Translations under genes and position numbers: made by a program | Notes under the pieces: generated by a model | What the model saw: the letters and a program-made list of their open reading frames with translations, nothing else | Databases searched by the model: none | Told to the model about the DNA's origin: nothing | NCBI GenBank assembly: GCA_020628815.1 | Contig: JAHDEN010000023.1 | Location: 1 to 48,814, forward strand | Direction: 5' to 3' | DNA: 48,814 nucleotides | Origin: Chloroflexota bacterium | GTDB taxonomy: Bacteria > Chloroflexota > Anaerolineae > Promineifilales > Promineifilaceae | Shown here: piece by piece, positions 26,401 to 32,230 of the stretch | Position numbering within the stretch: position 1 is the first letter of the stretch | How the letters are laid out: each line of letters starts with the position of its first letter

Positions 26401-26606
26401 ATACGTGGGCGACCGGCCAATTGGCGGCCGGGCAGATTATCGAGGATCGGCTGTTTTTGCCAACGGCCGACCTGCCTGCGGGGCCTTACACCTTGTCAAC
26501 GGGATTGTATGACACCGGACAGGAAGGGTTTCCACGGTTGCAGGTTAGCGGCCGGAATGATGGGGTGATCGTGCTACAAGAGTTGATGGTGAACGACGGC
26601 CGGTAG
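23427..26606 (+). CDS. Large GT-C-like membrane protein (6-PTPS-related family)
   Basis: A 1,059-residue membrane protein of the family annotated as 6-pyruvoyl-tetrahydropterin synthase-related, which despite the name resembles GT-C glycosyltransferases and YfhO. Residues 14-450 contain about ten helices; the first external loop has GGGDSPFLIQRLHQLE and RWMPDSAYGYGYPFFNFYAPL, typical of the family. A further pair of helices lies near residues 600-650. The extracytoplasmic remainder ends with two copies of a beta-sandwich-like module (LRLHLAWRTAEPL and LHVSLFWEALVAPPADYTHFVHLI), shared with the GT-C enzyme at 17864. The ATG at 23427 lies inside a 7-bp repeat array and lacks a ribosome binding site. 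It likely takes part in surface glycosylation; the substrate is unknown. Confidence 0.78.
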   Translation: MIPSTDDRRKIEFNWYLLAALIIAVVAAWPLISGGGLINTRGGGDSPFLIQRLHQLETAIRDGHFPVRWMPDSAYGYGYPFFNFYAPLAFYVGFLYRLLGVSTVQAIQLSQLTAFIAAAWGSFGLARRWYHRDWVALVVSAAYTTAPFHLVNVYVRGDSIAEFWAMAFYPLVILAADQLLTTDRTRGRTGINWLNGVAWLALAYGGLVLSHNISAMIFSPFVLLFAVCRLAPKLFKRNRKPAVPIFKLVPDMALFVLAILLGVAASAWFWLPALSEQNLTSIADMTQGYFNYGFNDGVHFRCFPDLVQRSLLFDPSLENLQAFRMGLVQAAVTLIALLTLLWRPVRKRLGWGIWLFMVLGLAISTFMLNPLSIILWDNLPLLPFTQFPWRFLSVQAFFTSMLAGVPVFGLVRTFGQSPQASQIIRRRPVWVAPLVSGAISVLLVIVALGKLNLNFLPVPQTDVTAEAIAQYEWFTGNIGTTVSAEYLPPAAWPRPVTSPWLETGERNRVIVVDGAATADLLNRKTQRQTWRVNVSSESAELVFPTLFWEGWTAVIDDELAELTATPLSGLMRLNVPQGEHEIGLVLERTRVRRTAELISLSVLVLIVAVFATDTRRWQLNHAVLIMLAIPTLALVTIGLAFVVAPAIPQADDVPYSQDFAQLGWLHPQEQIVFGNGQTLAGVSFGQDGVTAGETLEINLDGNLTGEIALIDPADNFVDAAFSIATAPIQNGSALLQIPADAPSGLFAPRIRLNDESLAQTASGENRGEIYLRPIRVFPADGLSQADAGLDVRAVAVTQPEPTKLRLHLAWRTAEPLAENLVASFRLTDANGMEIHAAQQDFQPGFGHRPTSGWRPNEPVFDVMGMSLPQPLPFEGPWTLLVVLYEVDSGQPRLFRRLGTLNGPSDQLTFEPPENDLALPADLMPVEQTLSAEGEDVLALRGFVTEQAEDGLHVSLFWEALVAPPADYTHFVHLISQDGTEPAAQHDAMPGNNTWATGQLAAGQIIEDRLFLPTADLPAGPYTLSTGLYDTGQEGFPRLQVSGRNDGVIVLQELMVNDGR

Positions 26607-26690
26607 AGACGTGCCGGTGGCGCGTCTGTCATTGTGGTTACGGGTGAGCTAGCAGTTTCCTACGAAGAAAATTAAATAAGTTATTTGCCA

Positions 26691-26718
26691 AGGCATCCCA
26701 ATGTGGATGCCTTTTTTT
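26691..26718 (+). terminator. Terminator after the GT-C-like gene
   Basis: AGGCATCC (26691-26698) and GGATGCCT (26705-26712) form a perfect 8-bp stem with a 6-base loop, followed by an uninterrupted T run. Confidence 0.85.
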
Positions 26719-26730
26719 GTGCCTGCAACC

Positions 26731-26950
26731 CGGTAGGGCGTAGGCATTCGCACCGAGCCAATTAGCTTTATGCCAACTGTAACTGCGAATGTCTCACCCC
26801 GAAATAGCAGAAAATTCACGCAACCACACATGTTTTCATGCTGGGGTGAGACATTGGCGCTCTGCTTACAGGCCAATCAAAGATTGGCACATTCGCTGTG
26901 GTTTGATTTCTGTTGCGAATTTTTCCCATGCGAATGCCTAACCCCTACCG
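26731..26950. repeat. 220-bp element bounded by 22-bp inverted repeats
   Basis: The ends 26731-26752 and 26929-26950 are inverted repeats matching 20 of 22 (CGGTAGGG at the left, CCCTACCG at the right, both joined to TAGGCATTCGCA or its complement). Inside lie a 13-bp perfect inverted repeat (26788-26800 with 26843-26855) and a GCCAATC-AAA-GATTGGC hairpin (26872-26888). No coding frame looks real and no flanking target duplication is evident. It could be a MITE or a structured regulatory region for the peptide gene at 27079. With the terminator before it and the motif cluster after it, this explains most of the 472-base gap 26607-27078. Confidence 0.6.
26788..26855. promoter_or_regulatory. 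Dyad carrying the GTCTCAC motif
   Basis: AATGTCTCACCCC (26788-26800) and GGGGTGAGACATT (26843-26855) are perfect 13-bp inverted repeats 42 bases apart. They contain the same GTCTCAC core as the cluster at 26971-27013, so one protein may bind both places. Confidence 0.45.
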
Positions 26951-26970
26951 AAAATTCTTCGCGATTTTCC

Positions 26971-27013
26971 TATCGTCTCAGATCGTCTCACGCTCTGAGA
27001 CGATAGTGAGACG
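26971..27013. promoter_or_regulatory. Interleaved dyads upstream of the small peptide gene
   Basis: Two direct copies, TATCGTCTCAG (26971-26981) and ATCGTCTCAC (26982-26991), are followed by their complements CTGAGACGATA (26995-27005) and GTGAGACG (27006-27013). The order A-B-A'-B' fits a double operator for a dimeric regulator and could also fold as a pseudoknot in RNA. It lies 66 bases before the start codon at 27079. Confidence 0.5.
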
Positions 27014-27078
27014 TTCGAATTTTACCTTGTGGCTATTGAACAACACGCCGGTCACGGCACAGTCATAAGGAGACAAAA

Positions 27079-27201
27079 ATGAACAACAAAAAAATCGCAA
27101 CCGTAGTCGCAATCGCAGTAATCGCTCTAGCTCAATTCTGGATGATGGTAGAGCCAACCGTAACTTTTGCAGGAAGCATTGGCGGACACACAGGTGGCTA
27201 A
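27079..27201 (+). CDS. Small secreted or membrane peptide, 40 residues
   Basis: An ATG at 27079 opens a 40-codon frame ending at TAA 27199-27201. AAGGAG at 27067-27072, 6 bases before the ATG, is an ideal ribosome binding site and one of the best in the window. The N-terminus is MNNKK, then a hydrophobic stretch (IATVVAIAVIALAQFWMMV, residues 6-24), then EPTVTFAGSIGGHTGG. It looks like a signal peptide or single membrane helix releasing or exposing a Gly-rich tail. An upstream dyad cluster and a very strong downstream terminator support a real, regulated, abundant transcript. It lies tail-to-tail with the TPR-containing regulator at 27297. Possible roles are a signalling peptide, a bacteriocin-like peptide or a small membrane protein; I do not recognise a family. 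Confidence 0.7.
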   Translation: MNNKKIATVVAIAVIALAQFWMMVEPTVTFAGSIGGHTGG

Positions 27202-27214
27202 TTTTGAGACTAAA

Positions 27215-27272
27215 TATTGTCAATAAAAAAGGCGGTGTTGATTTTTCAACACCGCCTTTTTTATTGACAATA
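27215..27272. terminator. Bidirectional terminator with 27-bp perfect arms
   Basis: Arms 27215-27241 and 27246-27272 are perfectly complementary over 27 bases around a TTTT loop. The GC core GGCGGTGTTGA is flanked by six A on one side and six T on the other, so it can terminate the peptide gene rightward and the regulator gene leftward. The arms are far longer than a normal terminator. Confidence 0.85.
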
Positions 27273-27296
27273 GATGAATTCTGCCTTCAAAGAAAA

Positions 27297-30200
27297 TTAG
27301 ACTATCGTTTCCAAATACTCTTCAATTTTGTACTGCAAATCAAGCTGATGCGTAGATATAGCAACACCTAGCGCATTTTCTGCATATGATTTAGCCTGTA
27401 ATTTATCCTCAAGGCCTATAAAACACTGCGCAATTCCGTAAAGAATTTCAACCTTACTCTGTTGAAATTGGTTTTGATCTGAGATTTCAGCTGCGTGTAA
27501 ATAATGGCTCAGAGCCTCTCTATATTCTTTCCGCTTTAAACTCACATTTCCAAGTGTAATAATCGAATTCGTCTCAACTGCAGTATTTCCAAATTCATTT
27601 GCCATGGAAAGAGATTTGTTAGCGACAGATTGTGCTTCATTAAGCTGACCAGAATCATAAAGCAGGCTGGCTAAATTATTAAATAAAAGAGCTTGTCGAT
27701 ATCGATGCCCATTCTCCCCAAAAACTTCAATAGCTTTGTCAAGTTTAATCCGAGATTCAGTGTAAAAGTTTTGTTCTTGAAGGGACCATGCCAAATTTCC
27801 AAGAACCATTCCGTAGATGGCTGGCATAAATGAAGGTTCAATCATCTTGAGAATCTTTTCGTAGATTTTTGTGGCGGCAATAGAATCACTTCTTTGCAGT
27901 AAAACGGATGCATGAGTGTTTAAAGAAAAAATTTCGTGCAAGAGTGATTTTGTTTGTTGAAATTTAGAAAGTGCTTCATTAGAGTTTTCTAAGGCTTGAT
28001 TTGTTTCACCTTGAATTGAATAGATAACACTCTGGTGATGAAAATACCGGCCGTTCAGATACTCATCTCCCGCCTTTTGCTTAAACGGCTCACCCTTCTC
28101 CAACACCGCCAACGCCCCTTGCGTCAGCCCTTGCTCCCAAAACGCCTGGCACCACCAAACATAAGCCATCGCCGCGCACCAATCGTCATCTACTCTTCTT
28201 GCGAGTTTAACAGCCTCTTCGGCCGTACTCTCCCCATCTTTGTAGTGCCCTAGTCGCACGAGGAACCTAGCACGATGCATCGTTGCGTGGGATGCCAATT
28301 GCCCATTGTCTGTTGCCCGTTGCCCATTAGAAACCATTTCAAACAAATCGAGCGCTTCTTGGAACCGGCCGCGAATATTGAAATATTCTGATAACGGCTC
28401 AGCCGCGGCTAGCAACCCATCTGCGTGTGCTTCAACAGTGCCACACGCCTGCTCCCATCCCTGCCGGATGTTGTCAATTTCCAGCTCAATCCGCTGGATC
28501 GCGTCCCACGGCTTGGCCCCCATCAGGTCCGCTTTTTGCTCCGCCATAAAGGTCAAAAACCAGCTGGCGTGTGCCTGCTGCGTTTGCTCAATTACTTCAG
28601 GATCGAGTTTGCCATTGGCATAGCCGCGCACCATGTGGGGGATGGTAAAACGCTCGGCCGCATACTGGCGCACCAGCGGCCGGAGTTCGTACCGGCCGGT
28701 TGCGTACCGCTGAATCAGCGAGCGATCGTGGAGCTGGGCCAGCATCTTGCGGTCACAGCCAGCCACCTCTTTGGCGGCGGCCGAGGCAAAGCCCCCCTGA
28801 AAGATCGAGAGGCGAGCCAGTGCATGTTGAGACTCAAGCGGGAGCATGGTCCACGTTTGGTCAAAGACCGCCCGCATCGAGCGATGGCGCTCAGGGATGT
28901 CGCTGTGTCGGGCTTCCAAAAAGTCGATCGATTCCTGAACGGCGGTTAGGATTTCTTGGCCCGACATCTGGCGCATCCAAACGGCCGCCAGTTCAATCGC
29001 TAGCGCGTTCCCGTCTACCAGCTCACACGTTTGAGTGATGGTTTGGAGCGTAGCCTCATCTTGCTCAAAGGCGGCACCGACCCGTTCAGCCCGGTCCACA
29101 AACAAACGCACGGCCGGGGCTAGCTCAGCCCCATCGTCTTGTGGTGCCACATCTAACCCGCGTAGAGGCAGCAGCACTTCTTGGCTCAGGTTGAGCGTTT
29201 CGCGTGAGGTGGCGATGATGACCACGTCTTCGGCTGAATCTAAAATCGTTTTGACAAACGGGGCGGCTCCGATCACCGTTTCAAAATTGTCGAAGATGAG
29301 CAGAATTTCTTTGCGTTCAAGCCACCCTAAAAGCTGATCACGCACCGGCCGGTTGCCTGCCAAAGGAACTTTGAGCGTATCAACCAGTAGTTGGATCATG
29401 TCGGCTTCGATTTCGGCCTCTTGTCTCTCTTCTCTTGTCTCTAAACTTTCAAGATGATCAAAGGGAACAAACCAAACACCGTCTGTAAAATCTTTGAGAA
29501 CGCGTAGCCCCACGTATTGGCTGAGGCGGCTTTTGCCGATGCCCCCCTCACCTAAAATAGTGGTCAATCGGCCGTCAGGATCCCCCATGCGTTTGAGCAA
29601 AAAGTCGATTTCGCTTTGGCGACTAAAAAAGTTGTCGGTGGTGGCCGGTAGGTTATGGGCATTGGCTGACGCTTGTGACTCCGCTTGGTCCGCTTCTGCA
29701 CCGGCAACCGCTTGTGCATAAAGCTCCTCAGTTTCAGGGGCCGGTTCTAGAGCCAGCTCATTCCACAGCACCTGCTTGCAGCGTTCAAAGCTGGCCACAG
29801 CGGCCGTGCGCTCACCCAATCCCAGCTGGGCCTGCATCAGTTGCTGAAACGCCTCTTCACGCCATGCCTCGAGGTCGAGCTGACGCTGGGCGAAGCCGAT
29901 GGCCGTATGCCAATCCTGCACCCGGAGTGCATGTTGGCCCAGTGTGTGCAGGGCCCACAATGCGTCGTTGTGGAACCGTTCGCGGCGGACCAACATCCAA
30001 TCTTCAAACGGCATGCTGGGATGGTAAAAGCCCTGCAAAAAGTCGGCCCGATATAGGCCAACGGCCCGTTTTAAGCGGGCGATAACCCGGCGGTCGGGCG
30101 GCCGGGTCGGTTGGATGGCGCGTCTGGCTTGCCTAATTGCCTCTTCAAACGCATCGATGTCCAAGGTGTACTTTGCACCAGGATCGATCCCAATCGATTG

Positions 30201-30488
30201 CCGATCTGAGTAGACAAGCGGCTGTTTTGAGGCGTCTTCTTCTAAGCCTTTTTTGAGTCGGGTTAAGGAGACACGCACGTTGCGCATCGAGGCTTCCTCT
30301 TCAAGCTCTTCCCAGAGTAAATTTGCTAAAAACCTGCGGGCTTGGGGGGATTTGTTTTCAAGCAAAATATAGGTGAAGAGTGCTCGCACAGAATCCCCAC
30401 GAAATTCTGTTAGCACCACACCATCTTTTAGTACCTGCCACGGCCCAAGCAGGTTAATTTGGTACACGTCTTTTGTCCCTTTACTCAT
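27297..30488 (-). CDS. SARP-type regulator: BTAD, STAND ATPase and TPR domains
   Basis: This 1,063-residue protein begins with a winged-helix DNA-binding domain (about 8-100: INLLGPWQVLKDG, ARRFLANLLWEELEEEASMRNVRVSLTRLKKGL) and a BTAD helical domain (about 108-260). A STAND-type ATPase follows (Walker A ILGEGGIGKS at 311-320, Walker B LLIFDNFE at 396-403, ATSRE near 427), then about 450 residues of TPR repeats. Such proteins are ATP-dependent transcription activators whose TPR part senses a protein or peptide. Two 7-bp repeat arrays fall inside the frame, giving SLETREERQEA (about 348-358) and SNGQRATDNGQ (about 721-731), probably linker insertions. It is convergent with the small peptide gene and shares its terminator. 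Its target promoter is unknown; the GTCTCA dyads upstream of the peptide are a reasonable guess. Confidence 0.9.
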   Translation of the reverse strand: MSKGTKDVYQINLLGPWQVLKDGVVLTEFRGDSVRALFTYILLENKSPQARRFLANLLWEELEEEASMRNVRVSLTRLKKGLEEDASKQPLVYSDRQSIGIDPGAKYTLDIDAFEEAIRQARRAIQPTRPPDRRVIARLKRAVGLYRADFLQGFYHPSMPFEDWMLVRRERFHNDALWALHTLGQHALRVQDWHTAIGFAQRQLDLEAWREEAFQQLMQAQLGLGERTAAVASFERCKQVLWNELALEPAPETEELYAQAVAGAEADQAESQASANAHNLPATTDNFFSRQSEIDFLLKRMGDPDGRLTTILGEGGIGKSRLSQYVGLRVLKDFTDGVWFVPFDHLESLETREERQEAEIEADMIQLLVDTLKVPLAGNRPVRDQLLGWLERKEILLIFDNFETVIGAAPFVKTILDSAEDVVIIATSRETLNLSQEVLLPLRGLDVAPQDDGAELAPAVRLFVDRAERVGAAFEQDEATLQTITQTCELVDGNALAIELAAVWMRQMSGQEILTAVQESIDFLEARHSDIPERHRSMRAVFDQTWTMLPLESQHALARLSIFQGGFASAAAKEVAGCDRKMLAQLHDRSLIQRYATGRYELRPLVRQYAAERFTIPHMVRGYANGKLDPEVIEQTQQAHASWFLTFMAEQKADLMGAKPWDAIQRIELEIDNIRQGWEQACGTVEAHADGLLAAAEPLSEYFNIRGRFQEALDLFEMVSNGQRATDNGQLASHATMHRARFLVRLGHYKDGESTAEEAVKLARRVDDDWCAAMAYVWWCQAFWEQGLTQGALAVLEKGEPFKQKAGDEYLNGRYFHHQSVIYSIQGETNQALENSNEALSKFQQTKSLLHEIFSLNTHASVLLQRSDSIAATKIYEKILKMIEPSFMPAIYGMVLGNLAWSLQEQNFYTESRIKLDKAIEVFGENGHRYRQALLFNNLASLLYDSGQLNEAQSVANKSLSMANEFGNTAVETNSIITLGNVSLKRKEYREALSHYLHAAEISDQNQFQQSKVEILYGIAQCFIGLEDKLQAKSYAENALGVAISTHQLDLQYKIEEYLETIV
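28299..28326. repeat. Heptamer array inside the SARP-type regulator gene
   Basis: Four 7-bp units, TTGCCCA, TTGTCTG, TTGCCCG and TTGCCCA, run without interruption and encode a Gln/Asn-rich linker at the start of the TPR region. Confidence 0.7.
29418..29445. repeat. Heptamer array inside the ATPase part of the regulator gene
   Basis: Units CTCTTGT, CTCTCTT, CTCTTGT and CTCTAAA repeat with a 7-base (and 14-base) period and encode the charged segment SLETREERQE. Confidence 0.6.
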
Positions 30489-30492
30489 TTGT

Positions 30493-30527
30493 CAACGTGC
30501 GGCTCCACCATCTACACAGTCACGTTG
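30493..30527. promoter_or_regulatory. Dyad upstream of the SARP-type regulator
   Basis: CAACGTG (30493-30499) and CACGTTG (30521-30527) are perfect 7-bp inverted repeats spanning the region just before the start codon at 30488. They could be an autoregulatory site. The rest of the 215-base divergent gap shows an 11-bp palindrome CCGTGTCACGG at 30628-30638 and nothing else I can name. Confidence 0.3.
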
Positions 30528-30703
30528 GGAAGATTACCCCAGCAAGAGTATTTGAGCAATTAGCGTATTTTTTCTAGCCCCCCCTGTCTGCGAAAACAGC
30601 GGACAAGCATGTTCGCACTACAAAGGTCCGTGTCACGGTTTAATTTGCATTTTTGATTGGATGGCTTCATGATTGCCAAAAACCTGAACAACATGGAGAG
30701 ATC

Positions 30704-32146
30704 ATGACGACGACTATCAAAACGGCCGACTGGCTAAACCGCAATCAAACCCAATTTATCGAAATGGCAGACACCATTTGGGGACACCCGGAAATCCGCT
30801 GGCAAGAGTTTCAATCATCTAAATTGCAGGCGGATTACATGGAAGAGGCTGGTTTTGAAGTCACATGGGACATCGGGGGAATTACAACGGCGTTTATGGC
30901 GGAGTGGAAATTGGAGTCAGCCGATGGATCGGCCGGTGGCCCCAAAATCGGCTTTTTGGGTGAGTATGATGCACTCCCCGGCCTGTCGCAGAAAAATATC
31001 GCTGTCCAAGAAGCGATTGAGCAAAACGGCCACGGCCACGGCTGTGGGCATAATCTGTTGGGGACCGGTGCGCTTGCGGCCGCAATGTCTGTTAAGCAGT
31101 GGATGGGTGAAACCGGTACGGCCGGAACGATCAGGTATTTTGGTTGCCCGGCCGAAGAAGGGGGTGGCGGCAAGGTGTTTATGGCGCGTGATGGGGTCTT
31201 TGATGATTTAGACTGCGCCTTTAATTTTCATCCTGGCAATGTGAATACAACCATGAAGGGGAGCGCGGTTGGGGTTAACCGCTATTATTTCCGTTTCCAC
31301 GGCCGGACGGCCCACGCCGGGGCGGCACCCCATCTCGGCCGCTCAGCCTTGGATGCGGTGGAGCTGATGAACGTCGGCATCAACTACCTGCGCGAGCATG
31401 TCAAAGACAATGTGCGCTTGCACTATCAAATTACGCACGGGGGTGGTGCGCCCAATGTGGTCCCTGATTTTGCTGAGGTTTTTTATTACGTGCGGGCCCA
31501 TCTGCCAGAAGATGTGGCCGAAGTGTCTGAGCGGGTGATCAAGGTGGCCAAAGGGGCGGCGATGATGACGGAGACTGAGTGTGAAGTGGTCTACGATTCA
31601 GGTTCGTCTTGTGTGTTGAGCAACCATGCGTTGGCCGATCTGCAATATGAGGTGATGCAGCGGCTGGGGCCGATTGAGTTTACGCCGCAAGAGATGGCGT
31701 ATGCGGCCGAGATCAACGAGAAAAATCCACCGGGAACAAAAAAATATCTGCAAACAAGCTACGGGCTAACCGAAGAAGAGGTTGAGATGCCGCTTTTGGG
31801 ACAGGTCCGGCCGTCGCTCGATGAGGGACGGGTCATGACCGGATCGACAGATGTGGGGGACGTGAGCTGGATTACGCCGGTGAGCATGTTGATCACGACC
31901 TGTTGGCCGACCAATGTGATGGCCCACACGTGGGGCGTTGTCGCTACCGGCCGGACCGGAATTGGCCACAAGGGGATGATGTACGCGGCTAAAGTGATGG
32001 CAGAATCGGCCGTGGAGCTGTTTAAGGACCCGGCCCGTTTGCAGCAGGTGCGGGCTGAGTTCGAGGCGCAGATCGCCAAACGGCCGTACGTGAATCCGTT
32101 GCCGGATGACTGCATGCCGCCCAACAACCGGCATCCTTTGCGTTAA
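30704..32146 (+). CDS. M20 family amidohydrolase (AbgB-like)
   Basis: The family cleaves amide bonds of N-acyl or aminobenzoyl-glutamate-type substrates with a two-metal centre in the cytoplasm. I use the ATG at 30704 (480 residues), preceded by GGAGAG at 30695-30700. Metal ligands are seen in EYDALPGLSQ (about 86-95), GHGHGCGHN (109-117) and CPAEEGGGGK (about 151), with the dimerisation-domain HGRTAHAGAAPHLGRSALDA region near residue 203. The C-terminal TGSTDVGDVSW fits the AbgB subgroup rather than carboxypeptidase G2. No AbgA or transporter partner is adjacent, so the substrate is not given by context. The gene ends 13 bases before a strong palindromic terminator. Confidence 0.88.
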   Translation: MTTTIKTADWLNRNQTQFIEMADTIWGHPEIRWQEFQSSKLQADYMEEAGFEVTWDIGGITTAFMAEWKLESADGSAGGPKIGFLGEYDALPGLSQKNIAVQEAIEQNGHGHGCGHNLLGTGALAAAMSVKQWMGETGTAGTIRYFGCPAEEGGGGKVFMARDGVFDDLDCAFNFHPGNVNTTMKGSAVGVNRYYFRFHGRTAHAGAAPHLGRSALDAVELMNVGINYLREHVKDNVRLHYQITHGGGAPNVVPDFAEVFYYVRAHLPEDVAEVSERVIKVAKGAAMMTETECEVVYDSGSSCVLSNHALADLQYEVMQRLGPIEFTPQEMAYAAEINEKNPPGTKKYLQTSYGLTEEEVEMPLLGQVRPSLDEGRVMTGSTDVGDVSWITPVSMLITTCWPTNVMAHTWGVVATGRTGIGHKGMMYAAKVMAESAVELFKDPARLQQVRAEFEAQIAKRPYVNPLPDDCMPPNNRHPLR

Positions 32147-32159
32147 ATCATAATCATTT

Positions 32160-32194
32160 AGACCAGTCCGGTTTTTAAAACCGGACTGGTCTTT
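32160..32194 (+). terminator. Palindromic terminator, second copy of the AGACCAGTC type
   Basis: AGACCAGTCCGG (32160-32171) and CCGGACTGGTCT (32181-32192) are perfect arms, extended by TTTT/AAAA into an almost loop-free palindrome. T residues follow on the plus strand. It lies between convergent genes and may serve both. Confidence 0.8.
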
Positions 32195-32230
32195 TGCACA
32201 CTTTTTCTTTTTTTCGAAGGGGCCAAATGC

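Noticed and set aside
26770..27006. Open frame of 78 codons upstream of the small peptide
   Set aside because: It runs through the inverted repeats and the GTCTCA dyads, has no ribosome binding site and gives a Cys- and Phe-rich sequence without pattern.
27079..27201. Precursor of a modified peptide (RiPP) or class II bacteriocin
   Set aside because: The GG at the tail resembles a double-glycine site, but it is at the very C-terminus and no modification, peptidase or ABC exporter gene is adjacent; I keep it only as a small secreted peptide.
30628..30638. Palindrome CCGTGTCACGG as an operator of the amidohydrolase gene
   Set aside because: It is a single 11-bp site with no second copy nearby and no recognisable regulator consensus; too short to annotate on its own.
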